Source: Microbacterium pumilum
Lineage (GTDB): Bacteria > Actinomycetota > Actinomycetes > Actinomycetales > Microbacteriaceae
Direction of reading: 5' to 3'
NCBI RefSeq assembly: GCF_039530225.1
Contig: NZ_BAAAOH010000001.1
Span: 868,001 to 932,000, forward strand
DNA: 64,000 bases
Position numbers and translations under genes: made by a program. This document shows positions 45,906 through 54,511 of this stretch, piece by piece. Position 1 is the first letter of the stretch. The number at the start of each line of letters is the position of its first letter. Below the pieces are notes generated by a model that did not search any database, was not told the origin of the DNA, and saw only the letters and a list, made by a program, of their open reading frames with translations.

Positions 45906-46831
45906 GACAGTGCCCCTTCGTCGATCGCGGTGGCTTGGTCGTGGTCGTCCACGCCCGCCGCCGCGGCGTGCTGGGTGGTGCGGACGATGAGCTGCTGCAG
46001 CGACACCGGAGCGACTTCGAGGCCCGCCGCCGCGAGCCGTTCATGGTCAGCGGCGGTGAGTGCACCGAGGACGGTGACGGATGCCACGCGCCCGAGGCTC
46101 TCGCGGTGGATGACCTCGCGGCCGGCGACGAAGGCGTCGACGGCGGCGGCGTCGCCGACGATGTTCGCGGCGCGGTCGCGGACGGCATCCGTGTCTTCGT
46201 CCATGATGATCCGGCCGCGGTCGATCACGAGCACCTTCTCGATGAGGTTCGCCACCTCGTCGATCAGGTGGCTCGAGAGGATCACGGTGCGCGGGTGCTC
46301 GGTGTAGTCCTCGAGCAGCCGGTCGTAGAAGATCTGCCGAGCGACGGCATCCAGTCCGAGATAGGGCTCGTCGAAGAAGGTGATCTCGGCGCGGGAGGCG
46401 AGGCCGATGATCACGCCCACCGCCGAGAGCTGGCCGCGCGAGAGCTTCTTGATCCGGCGCTTCATGGGCAGCTGGAAGTCGTCGACGAGCCGCTCCGCAA
46501 GCTGCTGGTCCCAGTTCGGGAAGAACAGTCGCGCGGTGGCGAGAGCGTGCGACGGCTTCGCGTCGTCCGGATACTTCTGGCTCTCGCGCACGAAGCACAT
46601 GCGCTGCAGGACTTTGGTGTTCTCATAGGGCTGCTGGCCGAACACCCGCATTTCGCCGCTCGTGGCGAAGTTCTGCGCGGTGAGTATCGACATCACGGTC
46701 GTCTTTCCGGCGCCGTTGCGGCCGAGCAGCCCGTAGATCGTGTCCTTCTCGATCGTGAAGCTCACGCGATCGACCGCGAGTGCGTCGCGATAGCGCTTGG
46801 TGAGGTTGGTCACCTCGATCACGCCGGTCAT
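45902..46831 (-). CDS. ABC transporter ATP-binding protein
   Basis: The 309-residue ATPase has Walker A GRNGAGKTT (about residues 37-45), the signature loop reading LSRGQLSAVG in place of LSGGQ, Walker B ITFFDEPYLGLD, and the switch His in LSSHLIDEV. The C-terminal 90 residues are a non-catalytic extension. It is coupled by 4-base overlaps to the GntR gene before it and the membrane gene after it. Role: energises the exporter. Confidence 0.92.
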   Translation of the reverse strand: MTGVIEVTNLTKRYRDALAVDRVSFTIEKDTIYGLLGRNGAGKTTVMSILTAQNFATSGEMRVFGQQPYENTKVLQRMCFVRESQKYPDDAKPSHALATARLFFPNWDQQLAERLVDDFQLPMKRRIKKLSRGQLSAVGVIIGLASRAEITFFDEPYLGLDAVARQIFYDRLLEDYTEHPRTVILSSHLIDEVANLIEKVLVIDRGRIIMDEDTDAVRDRAANIVGDAAAVDAFVAGREVIHRESLGRVASVTVLGALTAADHERLAAAGLEVAPVSLQQLIVRTTQHAAAAGVDDHDQATAIDEGALS

Positions 46832-47223
46832 CGCTCGGCTCCTTCCGTGGGGGTGGCGATCGGCGCCGTGGCGGCGCGATCGCGGATGAGGCGGGTGAGG
46901 TCATCCGGCCCCAGCCCGAGCTTGCGTGCCTCGGCGAGGAGTGGGTCGACGAAGCGGTCGGCGAACACCGTGCGGCGCTCTTCCAGCAGCAGGTCACGGG
47001 CGCCAGGGGCGACGAACATGCCGATGCCGCGCCGCTTGTAGAGCACCCCCTTGTCGACGAGCATGTTGACTCCCTTGGCAGCGGTGGCGGGGTTGATCCG
47101 GTAGAAGGCAGCGAGCTCGTTCGTCGACGGCGCCTGGCCCTCTTCGGGCAGGCTCCGTTCGATGATGGAGTCCTCGACGCTCTCGGCGATCTGCAGGAAG
47201 AGCGCTCTGCCTTCTTCGATCAC
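46828..47223 (-). CDS. GntR family regulator, YtrA subgroup
   Basis: The 131-residue protein is short, as in the YtrA group: a winged helix (LFLQIAESVEDSIIERSLPE, STNELAAFYRINPATAAKGVN, LVDKGVLYKRRGIGMFV, about residues 8-75) plus a small helical tail. YtrA regulators repress their own ABC-exporter operon, and this gene heads that operon here. An AT-rich inverted repeat lies 17 bases upstream of the ATG at 47223. The effector, often cell-wall antibiotics in relatives, is not known here. Confidence 0.93.
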   Translation of the reverse strand: MIEEGRALFLQIAESVEDSIIERSLPEEGQAPSTNELAAFYRINPATAAKGVNMLVDKGVLYKRRGIGMFVAPGARDLLLEERRTVFADRFVDPLLAEARKLGLGPDDLTRLIRDRAATAPIATPTEGAER

Positions 47224-47240
47224 TGTCTCTCCGCCTGGTT

Positions 47241-47264
47241 GGTTAATTACTTGACTAACTAACC
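47241..47264. promoter_or_regulatory. operator for the YtrA-type operon
   Basis: GGTTAATTA (47241-47249) and TAACTAACC (47256-47264) form an inverted repeat (8 of 9 pairs) around a 6-base spacer. The block is conspicuously AT-rich and lies just upstream of the regulator gene, read on the minus strand. A TTGCAT at 47266-47271 could be the -35 box on that strand, so binding here would block transcription. Inference from motif and position. Confidence 0.65.
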
Positions 47265-47362
47265 ATGCAACGGTTCCACCGCGCTGTCAATACCCGATCT
47301 GGCGCATGCGGTCCGCGCCGCACATGATGGAGGCAGCCGGACGGCGGAACGGGTGGTGACAG

Positions 47363-48244
47363 ATGGACTCTCCCGTAGCGTTCGTCCTCGGCGGCGGAGG
47401 AATCCGCGGTGCGGTGGAGATCGGGATGATCCAAGCGCTCTTGGAGGCCGGCATCCGGCCGGATGTCGTCGCCGGCACATCGATCGGCGCGATCAACGGC
47501 GCGCTGGTCGCCGCCGATCCCACACCGACCGTCGTCGACACGCTGATGCGCGCCTGGACCTCGCCAGAGGCGACCGCCGTGTACGGCGACTCGCTGGGCG
47601 CACAGGCATGGCGACTCATCAAGACCCAGACGCACCTCAACTCGCCCGCGCCGCTTCAGCGCATCCTCGAGCGCTCCCTCGGAGTTGACGCGCGGTTCGA
47701 GGACCTCGCCGTGCCGCTCCGCGTCGTGGCCGCGAACATCGAGCGGGCGGCCGAGCACGTGTTCGACTCCGGTCCGCTCATCCCGGCTGTGCTGGCCTCG
47801 GCCTCGGTGCCTGGGCTGCTGCCGGCCACCCGCATCGGAGACGAGCACTTCATCGACGGCGGCGTGGTCAATTCCATCCCGATCGATCAAGCGCTCGCGG
47901 CCGGCGCCCGCACCGTCTTCGTGCTGCAGGTGGGGCGGGTCGAGACGCCGCTCGAGGCGCCGACGTCGGCGGTCGGCGCGGCCCGCGTCGCGTTCGAGAT
48001 CGCCAGACGTCATCGGTTCGCGCGTGACCTGGCGACGCTGCCCGACGGCGTCGTGCTGCATGTGCTGCCGAGCGGCGGCGCGCTCGAGGGGGACGACTCG
48101 CTCATGGCGTTCCGGCGCATCGAGACGGTGCATCGCCGGATCGATCAGGCCTACGTCGCCGGCAAAGGGTTCCTGCGAGACCACGGACTCGTCGGCTACA
48201 GCACCTCGACCGGTCCGGCGGGCACGGAAACTGGCTCCCGCTGA
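47363..48244 (+). CDS. patatin-like phospholipase
   Basis: The 293-residue enzyme has the patatin fold: oxyanion loop GGGGIRG (residues 10-16), nucleophile Ser40 in AGTSIGA, and catalytic Asp165 in FIDGGVVNS. Family members hydrolyse ester bonds of phospholipids or other lipids. No signal peptide is seen, so it acts inside the cell. The stop overlaps the start of the acyltransferase gene (TGATG), suggesting that deacylation and reacylation are linked. Confidence 0.92.
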   Translation: MDSPVAFVLGGGGIRGAVEIGMIQALLEAGIRPDVVAGTSIGAINGALVAADPTPTVVDTLMRAWTSPEATAVYGDSLGAQAWRLIKTQTHLNSPAPLQRILERSLGVDARFEDLAVPLRVVAANIERAAEHVFDSGPLIPAVLASASVPGLLPATRIGDEHFIDGGVVNSIPIDQALAAGARTVFVLQVGRVETPLEAPTSAVGAARVAFEIARRHRFARDLATLPDGVVLHVLPSGGALEGDDSLMAFRRIETVHRRIDQAYVAGKGFLRDHGLVGYSTSTGPAGTETGSR

Positions 48245-49323
48245 TGCGGCCGCCGCCCCGGTGGGTGAGACGCCTCGTCATCGCGCCGATCGTGGTCGTG
48301 CTCGGCATCGTCGCGCTGGTCGCGACACCGCTCGCGTTCCTCATCTTCCTCGCGCTCATCGCGCTGGTGCCCCGTCACATCCGCGCGCTCCGGGTGGTCT
48401 GGCTCGCTTTCGTCTACCTGGTGTGGGATGCCGCGGTGCTCGTCGCGCTGTTCCTGCTGTGGATCGCATCGGGGTTCGGGTGGAAGCTGCGCGCGCCCGC
48501 GTTCCGGCGCGCTCACTACGGTCTCGCCGGACTGGCGCTACGGGTGCTGTTCTGGGTGTTCGGCTCGTCGCTGCGCCTCAAGATCGAGACTGCGCAGGCG
48601 GATGCCCGTGAAGAGGCCTATGCGTCGGTGGCGAGTGTCTTCTCCACCGGGATACCGCTCATCGTGGCGAGCCGTCACGCGGGTCCCGGGGACTCGTTCA
48701 TCCTGATCCACGTGCTGCTCAACGCGGCGCATCGGATGCCCCGCATCGTGCTCGCGCAGAAGCTCCAGTGGGATGCCGCCATCGACGCGATGCTGAGCCG
48801 CATCCCTTCGCGCTTCATCGCGCCTGCAGGCTTCGGGCCCGGCAAGACGGGCGGTGGATCGGCGGTCGAGGCCGAGATCGGCGACCTCGCCCGGGGGATG
48901 GCCGCAGACGACGCGCTCGTGATCTTCCCCGAGGGAGGCAACTTCACGACCCGCCGGCGGCGGAGCCGCATCGATCGGCTGCGGGGCGCGGGGCGCGAGG
49001 AGATGGCCGAGCGCGCCGAAGCGCTCACTCACGTCATGGCGCCGCATCCCGGCGGTGTGCATGCCGCCCTGTGCGCGAGCGACTCGGACGTCGTCTTCGT
49101 CGCCCACACCGGGCTCGAGCGGCTCGTCACGCTCGGCGACATCTGGCAGGCGCTGCCCATGGACAAGCGCATCACGATGCGCGCATGGCGCGTTCCGCGG
49201 GCCGAGGTCCCCGAGGGCCTCGACGCACAGGCGGCATGGCTGTTCGACTGGTTCGCGCGCATCGACAGGTGGATCGAGGCGCATTCCGATCCTGAGCCGG
49301 GGAACCCTCACACAACGGGCTGA
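48244..49323 (+). CDS. 1-acyl-sn-glycerol-3-phosphate acyltransferase family protein
   Basis: The 359-residue protein has three to four N-terminal hydrophobic segments (about residues 10-110) and a PlsC-like domain. The catalytic HX4D motif is His145 to Asp150 (SRHAGPGDSF), and the substrate loop is FPEGGNFT near residues 228-235. Such enzymes add a fatty acyl chain to lysophosphatidic acid or related lipids. Preceding patatin-type gene with one-base overlap suggests phospholipid remodelling. Confidence 0.9.
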   Translation: MRPPPRWVRRLVIAPIVVVLGIVALVATPLAFLIFLALIALVPRHIRALRVVWLAFVYLVWDAAVLVALFLLWIASGFGWKLRAPAFRRAHYGLAGLALRVLFWVFGSSLRLKIETAQADAREEAYASVASVFSTGIPLIVASRHAGPGDSFILIHVLLNAAHRMPRIVLAQKLQWDAAIDAMLSRIPSRFIAPAGFGPGKTGGGSAVEAEIGDLARGMAADDALVIFPEGGNFTTRRRRSRIDRLRGAGREEMAERAEALTHVMAPHPGGVHAALCASDSDVVFVAHTGLERLVTLGDIWQALPMDKRITMRAWRVPRAEVPEGLDAQAAWLFDWFARIDRWIEAHSDPEPGNPHTTG

Positions 49324-49330
49324 GGACGGC

Positions 49331-50311
49331 TCAAGGTCGGGGCTTGGGGTGCACCACGCGGCCGGGAGTCGTGTCAGCGCTTCGCGCCGGCACCGGCCAG
49401 GGCGCTGCTTTCGAGTCGTGCGGTGTGCTGGATGCCTGCTGAGACGGCGTCGACGGCTGCGGCGGCGTCGTGCTCGGTCGCGGCGGTGAGCTCTGGCCCG
49501 TAGGTGCCGGCTTCGAGGTGTCGGATGACGGGGCACCGGGCGTCTGCGGGGCGCTCCGGGTGATCTCGAGCATGACCTGCGACTCGAGCACCTCGATGGC
49601 GCCGTCCGAAAGCGAAATGAGACCGTCGAGCTCCTCGCGCACCCGCCGGTACGCGAGCTGGCGCTCCGCCGGGGTGGCCGCCTCGTCGATCGCGACGGTC
49701 AGCAGCTGCTTGGCGGTGTCGAGCCGCTTGCGCTCCACCTCGGTGAAGCTCGAGTCCTTGATCCGCCGCGCATCGCGCTCCGCGACGTCGAACGCGACCT
49801 CGTAGTCGGCGACCGCATTCCGGTACTCGGCCAGCTGCTCGCGCGTGAGCCGTGCCTTCGCCGAAGCGGGCCGCAGGCCGTCGGCGATCCGCTTCGCTCG
49901 AAGGAAGGCGGCCGTCAACGGCTGCCTGCCATCGCTCATCGCGGGAAAGGCGATGGTCTTGGCGACATCCAATTCGTACTCGAGCCAGCGCGAGGTGACC
50001 TCGTCATGTGACGCGAACAGGCGTTCGAGCTGCGAGCCGGTGGGGACCGAAGTGGGGTTCTTCCACGGCGTCATGTCGGCCATGAGAGAGTTCTGCGCCG
50101 GCGCCTGCTGAGTGATCGGCACGGGGCCGGTGACTCCGCGGGCCGCCGCTTGCGCCGACTTGAGCTCGGCCTTGGCCTTCAGAACTTCGAGCCGCCGACG
50201 GTGGCGTCGCCGGGCGCCGCGCTCCCAGGCGCTGCCGACGCTGGCCACCACACCCATGACGGGGAAGATGAGCCACCAGAAGTTCCCGAGGAACGTGAAG
50301 AAGGGCTCCAC
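49331..50311 (-). CDS. membrane protein of unknown function, tandem paralogue A
   Basis: The 326-residue protein has one N-terminal membrane helix (FFTFLGNFWWLIFPVMGVVASVG, residues 4-26), a basic junction (RRRHRRR), a helical middle (about 40-250) and a Pro/Ser/Thr-rich disordered tail. The segment HDEVTSRWLEYELDVAKTIAFP, followed by TAAFLRAKRIA and AERDA, is closely repeated in the upstream paralogue at 50397. I recognise no named family. GTG at 50311 is used; an ATG 11 bases upstream lies in another frame. Function unknown. Confidence 0.75.
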   Translation of the reverse strand: MEPFFTFLGNFWWLIFPVMGVVASVGSAWERGARRRHRRRLEVLKAKAELKSAQAAARGVTGPVPITQQAPAQNSLMADMTPWKNPTSVPTGSQLERLFASHDEVTSRWLEYELDVAKTIAFPAMSDGRQPLTAAFLRAKRIADGLRPASAKARLTREQLAEYRNAVADYEVAFDVAERDARRIKDSSFTEVERKRLDTAKQLLTVAIDEAATPAERQLAYRRVREELDGLISLSDGAIEVLESQVMLEITRSAPQTPGAPSSDTSKPAPTGQSSPPRPSTTPPQPSTPSQQASSTPHDSKAAPWPVPARSADTTPGRVVHPKPRP

Positions 50312-50396
50312 CCTGTCATGGTAACGGGCGTGCGGCGCCGCGGTCTCGGGGAGGTAGCTGAGTGACCGGGCCCGGGGAACCGCGGGCCCGCCGCCG

Positions 50397-51263
50397 TCAA
50401 CCCTGTGGTGGCGGCGCGGAGCGCCAGGCGGGTGCCGGCCAGGTGGGTCGGGGAGGCGTCGGCGGGTCGGTGCTCCGCGGCGCGGATGGCGAGGGTGGAG
50501 ACTCCACGGGGCCGGTCATGGTGCGGAGCATCTCGGCAGCGCGTGGCAGCCACGGCGGGATCGAGATCGTCACCGGCCCCCAGGACAGATCGGAGACGTT
50601 GTCGCGGGCGATCCCCAGCGCGTCGCGCTCCGCCTCTTCGAAGGCGGCCTCGGCTGAGCCCACCGCGTCGCGATAGGCGAGATACGTCGTCGGCGTGACT
50701 CGATCGCTCGTTGCGGCGCTGCGCAGCTCCTGCGCGTCCCGCTGGGCGCGAAGGAATGCCAGCGTCGTGGGATGCTGCGCATCGAGCATCTGCGGAAAGG
50801 CCAGAGCCTTCGCGGGATCCGTCTCATACGAGAGCCACCGTGCCGTCACCGCATCTTGGCGCGCGACGAGCACCTCTATCGGGAGCGGGGCACCGGGGGT
50901 TCGGGAGTGATACTGCACCCGCGCCGCCTGGATGCGGCTGCGGGCGGCGCGAAGGTTCAACGACGCGGACCACTCGCGATCCTTCATGGCAGCCGCCCGC
51001 CGCCGCGCCTCGGCGAGCACCGAAGCGGGGGCGTCTCGACGAGCCTTCGTGGCCAGCACATCGCCCTTCGCGGCGCGGGAGTCGGCGCGAGCGGCGAGGA
51101 GGCTGCGGTAGGCGAGCCGCTCCTCGTACTGCGCAGCGTCGAGTTCGAGTCGCCTTGCCCGGCGCCGGTTCGTCGTCACGGCGCGGTATCCCGCCGCTCC
51201 GGCGCCCGCGGCGACCGGTGCGGCCCACCACCATGACTCGACGAAGAGCAGGAAGGCCTCCAC
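50397..51263 (-). CDS. membrane protein of unknown function, tandem paralogue B
   Basis: The 288-residue protein matches paralogue A: an N-terminal membrane segment (about residues 3-25, EAFLLFVESWWWAAP), Arg-rich junction (NRRRARR), helical region, QDAVTARWLSYETDPAKALAFP, LAFLRAQRDAQELR, EEAERDALGIARDN, and a Pro-rich tail. The GTG at 51263 is chosen by comparison with paralogue A; the frame continues to 51347 without family similarity. It lies between paralogue A (85 bases downstream) and the 44-residue gene (52 bases upstream), all on one strand behind purL. Confidence 0.72.
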   Translation of the reverse strand: MEAFLLFVESWWWAAPVAAGAGAAGYRAVTTNRRRARRLELDAAQYEERLAYRSLLAARADSRAAKGDVLATKARRDAPASVLAEARRRAAAMKDREWSASLNLRAARSRIQAARVQYHSRTPGAPLPIEVLVARQDAVTARWLSYETDPAKALAFPQMLDAQHPTTLAFLRAQRDAQELRSAATSDRVTPTTYLAYRDAVGSAEAAFEEAERDALGIARDNVSDLSWGPVTISIPPWLPRAAEMLRTMTGPVESPPSPSAPRSTDPPTPPRPTWPAPAWRSAPPPQG

Positions 51264-51315
51264 CCTGCCATGGTAGCCGCGACGCTCATCCGCTGGCTCG
51301 GCTCGAAGACGACTG

Positions 51316-51450
51316 TCAGCCGAAGAGGAGAGCGAAGACCGTGGCACCGCCGCCGACGATGATCAGCGAGATGATGACGACCCACGCGATGACCTTCACA
51401 CGCTTCTGCCGGGCCTCGTGGTAGTCGCCGTACTCGTCCTCGTTCGCCAT
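51316..51450 (-). CDS. 44-residue single-pass membrane protein
   Basis: An ATG at 51450 opens a 44-codon frame with an acidic/aromatic start (MANEDEYGDYHEARQKR), a membrane helix (VIAWVVIISLIIVGGGATVF, residues 20-39) and end ALLFG. It lies 15 bases downstream of the purL stop on the same strand. The charge pattern and helix are consistent with a real small membrane protein, too short for many gene finders. Function unknown. Confidence 0.6.
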   Translation of the reverse strand: MANEDEYGDYHEARQKRVKVIAWVVIISLIIVGGGATVFALLFG

Positions 51451-51465
51451 GGTGCAATCCTACGG

Positions 51466-53808
51466 TCAGGCGGGTTCGACGACCGTCGGCCCGAAGGCCG
51501 CGGGCAGCGTCGAGCGTGACAGGCCGCGCAGTTCGGCGAGCGGCACCGTGAACAGGCCCTGCACCTCGAGCGCCGGCTCATCCCCATCAGCGGCGGCATC
51601 GGTCACGCCGATCCGCAGCACCGGGTAGCCACGGCCCTCGCACAGCCCGCGGAACTTCACGTCATCCTCACGGGGAACCGACACGATGACGCGTCCGGTG
51701 GACTCCGAGAACAGGGCGGATGCGGCATCCACCCCGTCACGGTCCATCAGCTCGGTGAGCCACACTCGCGCGCCGACTCCGAACCGCATGACCGCTTCGG
51801 CGAGTGCCTGGGCGAGTCCGCCCGACGACAGGTCGTGGGCGCTCGAGACGAGTGACTGCAGGGATGCCGCGTGCAGCAGCCCGGCGAGACGCTTCTCGTG
51901 TGCGAGGTCGACCGCGGGCGGGCGGCCGCCCAGGTGCCCGTGCACCGTGCCCGCCCAGGCGGATCCGCTGAGCTCGGCCGATGTCACGCCCAGGAGGTAG
52001 ATGTTCTCACCCGGATCCTGCCACCCCGACGGCACGCGACGGGCGACGTCGTCGATGATCCCGAGCACGCCGACCACCGGGGTCGGGAAGATCGGCTGGT
52101 CGCCGGTCTGGTTGTAGAACGAGACGTTGCCGCCGGTGACCGGGATGCCGAGCTCGAGGCATCCGTCCGACAGTCCCTCGACCGCGCGCGAGAACTGCCA
52201 CATCACTTCGGGGTTCTCGGGGCTGCCGAAGTTCAGGCAGTCGGTGACCGCGGTCGGCACCGCCCCCGTGACGGCGACGTTGCGGTACGCCTCGGCCAGG
52301 GCGAGCTTCGCGCCCTCGTACGGGTCGAGCTGGCAGAACCGGCCGTTGCAGTCCGTGGCGATCGCGAAGCCCAGGCCGGAGTGCTCGTCGACGCGGATCA
52401 TGCCGGCGTCGTCGGGGAACGACAGCGCGGTGTTGCCCATCACGAAGTAGTCGTACTGGTTCGTCACCCACGAGGTGTCGGCGAGGTTCGGGCTCGCGAC
52501 CAGCTGCGTGAACTGCCGGCGGAGCGTATCGGCGTCCACGTCGCGCACCAGCGCGGCCGCGGAATCGTCGCGCAGCGCGTCGATCCAGGTCGGGTACGCG
52601 ACGGGCCGTTCGTAGACGGGTCCGTCGACGGCGACCGTCGAGGGGTCGACATCCACGATCTGCTCGCCGTGCCAGAAGATCTTGAGGCGCCCGTCGCCGG
52701 TGACCTCGCCCAGCACGCTGGTCTCGACATCCCACTTCTCGACCACCGCGAGGAAGGCGTCGAGCTTCTCGGGAGCCACGATCGCCATCATGCGCTCCTG
52801 GCTCTCGCTCATGAGGATCTCCTCGGGGGTGAGCGTGGGGTCGCGAAGCAGCACTTTCTCGAGGTCGACGCGCATGCCGCTGCCGCCGTTCGCGGCCAGC
52901 TCGCTCGTCGCGCACGAGATGCCGGCGGCGCCGAGATCCTGGATCGCTTCGACGAGTTCACGCTGGTAGAGCTCGAGGCAGCACTCGATGAGCACCTTCT
53001 CGGCGAACGGGTCGCCGACCTGCACCGCCGGGCGCTTGGTCGGGCCGGTCGAGTCGAACGAGTCGGATGCGAGAATGGATGCTCCGCCGATGCCGTCCCC
53101 GCCGGTGCGGGCTCCGAACAGGACGACCTGGTTGCCGGCGCCGGATGCGTTCGCGAGCTTGAGGTCTTCGTGGCGGAGGACACCGACCGCGAGGGCGTTC
53201 ACCAGCGGGTTGCCCTGGTAGACGGCGTCGAACACGGTCTCGCCGCCGATGTTCGGCAGGCCGAGGCAGTTGCCGTAGAACGAGATGCCGCTCACGACGC
53301 CGTGGACGACGCGCGCGGTGTCGGGATGGTCGATGGCGCCGAAGCGTAGCTGGTCCATGACGGCCACCGGCCGGGCGCCCATGGAGATGATGTCGCGCAC
53401 GATGCCGCCGACACCGGTCGCAGCGCCCTGGAACGGCTCGATGTAGCTGGGGTGATTGTGGGACTCGACCTTGAACGTGACGGCCCAGCCCTCGCCGATG
53501 TCGACGACGCCGGCGTTCTGGCCCATGCCCACCATCAGGCGGGTCTTCATCTCATCCGACACCTTCTCGCCGAACTGGCGGAGGTAGATCTTGCTCGACT
53601 TGTAGGAGCAGTGCTCCGACCACATCACCGAGTACATCGCCAGCTCGCCGCTGGTGGGGCGCCGACCGAGGATCTCGCGGATGCGGGCATACTCGTCGGG
53701 TTTGAGTCCGAGCGCCGCGTACGGCTGCTCCTTCTCGGGCGTCGCCGCCGCATTGTCGACGGTGTCGGCGGCAGGTCGCGCCGCGGTGGTCTGAGAGGGG
53801 GTGGTCAC
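51466..53808 (-). CDS. purL: phosphoribosylformylglycinamidine synthase subunit PurL
   Basis: The 780-residue enzyme is the synthetase subunit that converts FGAR to FGAM with ATP and ammonia supplied by PurQ. The early [15 protein letters not shown] motif, the [10 protein letters not shown] loop, [16 protein letters not shown], and later [13 protein letters not shown] are all present. Length fits the small-PurL type of Gram-positive bacteria. The GTG at 53808 is chosen (GGAG nine bases upstream); an ATG at 53859 extends it by 17 residues. purQ and purS are not in this window. Confidence 0.95.
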   Translation of the reverse strand: MTTPSQTTAARPAADTVDNAAATPEKEQPYAALGLKPDEYARIREILGRRPTSGELAMYSVMWSEHCSYKSSKIYLRQFGEKVSDEMKTRLMVGMGQNAGVVDIGEGWAVTFKVESHNHPSYIEPFQGAATGVGGIVRDIISMGARPVAVMDQLRFGAIDHPDTARVVHGVVSGISFYGNCLGLPNIGGETVFDAVYQGNPLVNALAVGVLRHEDLKLANASGAGNQVVLFGARTGGDGIGGASILASDSFDSTGPTKRPAVQVGDPFAEKVLIECCLELYQRELVEAIQDLGAAGISCATSELAANGGSGMRVDLEKVLLRDPTLTPEEILMSESQERMMAIVAPEKLDAFLAVVEKWDVETSVLGEVTGDGRLKIFWHGEQIVDVDPSTVAVDGPVYERPVAYPTWIDALRDDSAAALVRDVDADTLRRQFTQLVASPNLADTSWVTNQYDYFVMGNTALSFPDDAGMIRVDEHSGLGFAIATDCNGRFCQLDPYEGAKLALAEAYRNVAVTGAVPTAVTDCLNFGSPENPEVMWQFSRAVEGLSDGCLELGIPVTGGNVSFYNQTGDQPIFPTPVVGVLGIIDDVARRVPSGWQDPGENIYLLGVTSAELSGSAWAGTVHGHLGGRPPAVDLAHEKRLAGLLHAASLQSLVSSAHDLSSGGLAQALAEAVMRFGVGARVWLTELMDRDGVDAASALFSESTGRVIVSVPREDDVKFRGLCEGRGYPVLRIGVTDAAADGDEPALEVQGLFTVPLAELRGLSRSTLPAAFGPTVVEPA

Positions 53809-53933
53809 GCGGCTGAGCTCCAGGATCGGGCGGATGCAGAATCGGGTGCCGGACGACATCCATCCTATCTGCGCGGCTCGGTCGCGCCGGGCGGTCGCCC
53901 CTTTCGCTGCGTGATGTCCGTCTGGTGTCGCTG

Positions 53934-53994
53934 TGACGTCAGATAGTGGCATCCGAGGATTGACATGACGTCAGAGTAGTGTCAAAGTGGTGTC
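53934..53994 (+). promoter_or_regulatory. TGACGTCA operator/promoter region of the RHH-exporter cassette
   Basis: Two TGACGTCA palindromes at 53934-53941 and 53966-53973 have centres 32 bases apart, about three helical turns. Each is followed by AGA(G)TAGTG. Additional TGTCA half-sites lie at 53980-53984 and 53991-53995. A TTGACA at 53960-53965 is a good -35 box and abuts the second palindrome, so protein bound there would cover it. With a normal spacer the transcript would start near or at the ATG at 53995, suggesting a leaderless message. Confidence 0.65.
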
Positions 53995-54510
53995 ATGCAG
54001 ATCTCATCACACATCGAGGCGCTGCAGCGCCAACTGCTGTCCGCGGCCGCGGCGGGCGGGCCGGAGACCGAAGAGGTCGCGGGCCGCCTGGCCGCCGCTC
54101 TCGAGGCGGCCGCGCGGTTGGCGATCCTCGACGCGTTGACCGACGCGGCCGGTGAGATCTCGCGAGACCTCGCTCCAGGCTCGGTCGACGTGCGCCTGCG
54201 GGGACGCGACGTCGAGTTCGCCGTCACCTCACCCGCCGTGATCGAGGCCGCTCCGGTGGATCGGACCGCTCCCACGGCGACCGCCCGGCAGCCTTCGGCC
54301 GCTGACGCCGTGGACGACGCGGAGGATGCGTCGACGTCGCGCACGACCCTCCGACTGCCCGACGCGTTGAAGCTCCGCGCCGAGGCAGCCGCCGCGAGCG
54401 AGGGCGTATCGCTCAACACGTGGCTCGTGCGGGCGATCGGCACGGCGCTCGAGCCCAAGCCGGACCAGCCCGCGTCGCGGTCTTCGCAGTACTCCGGATG
54501 GGTGCGCTGA
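53995..54510 (+). CDS. ribbon-helix-helix regulator-like protein
   Basis: The 171-residue protein ends with an Arc/HicB-like ribbon-helix-helix: TTLRLPDALKLRAEAAAA then EGVSLNTWLVRAIGTAL (about residues 119-155). The first 95 residues are helical and then strand-rich, ending in an Ala/Pro-rich linker. Proteins annotated as HicB-type antitoxins share this C-terminus, but no toxin is next to it; the next gene is a DUF4097 protein. It most likely binds DNA, and the TGACGTCA palindromes right before its start are the obvious candidates. The ATG has no strong ribosome site. Confidence 0.78.
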   Translation: MQISSHIEALQRQLLSAAAAGGPETEEVAGRLAAALEAAARLAILDALTDAAGEISRDLAPGSVDVRLRGRDVEFAVTSPAVIEAAPVDRTAPTATARQPSAADAVDDAEDASTSRTTLRLPDALKLRAEAAAASEGVSLNTWLVRAIGTALEPKPDQPASRSSQYSGWVR

Positions 54511-54511
54511 C

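Noticed and set aside
53995..54510. HicAB toxin-antitoxin pair
   Set aside because: The C-terminus is HicB-like, but no HicA-sized toxin frame lies next to it; the neighbours are a purL gene and a DUF4097 gene.
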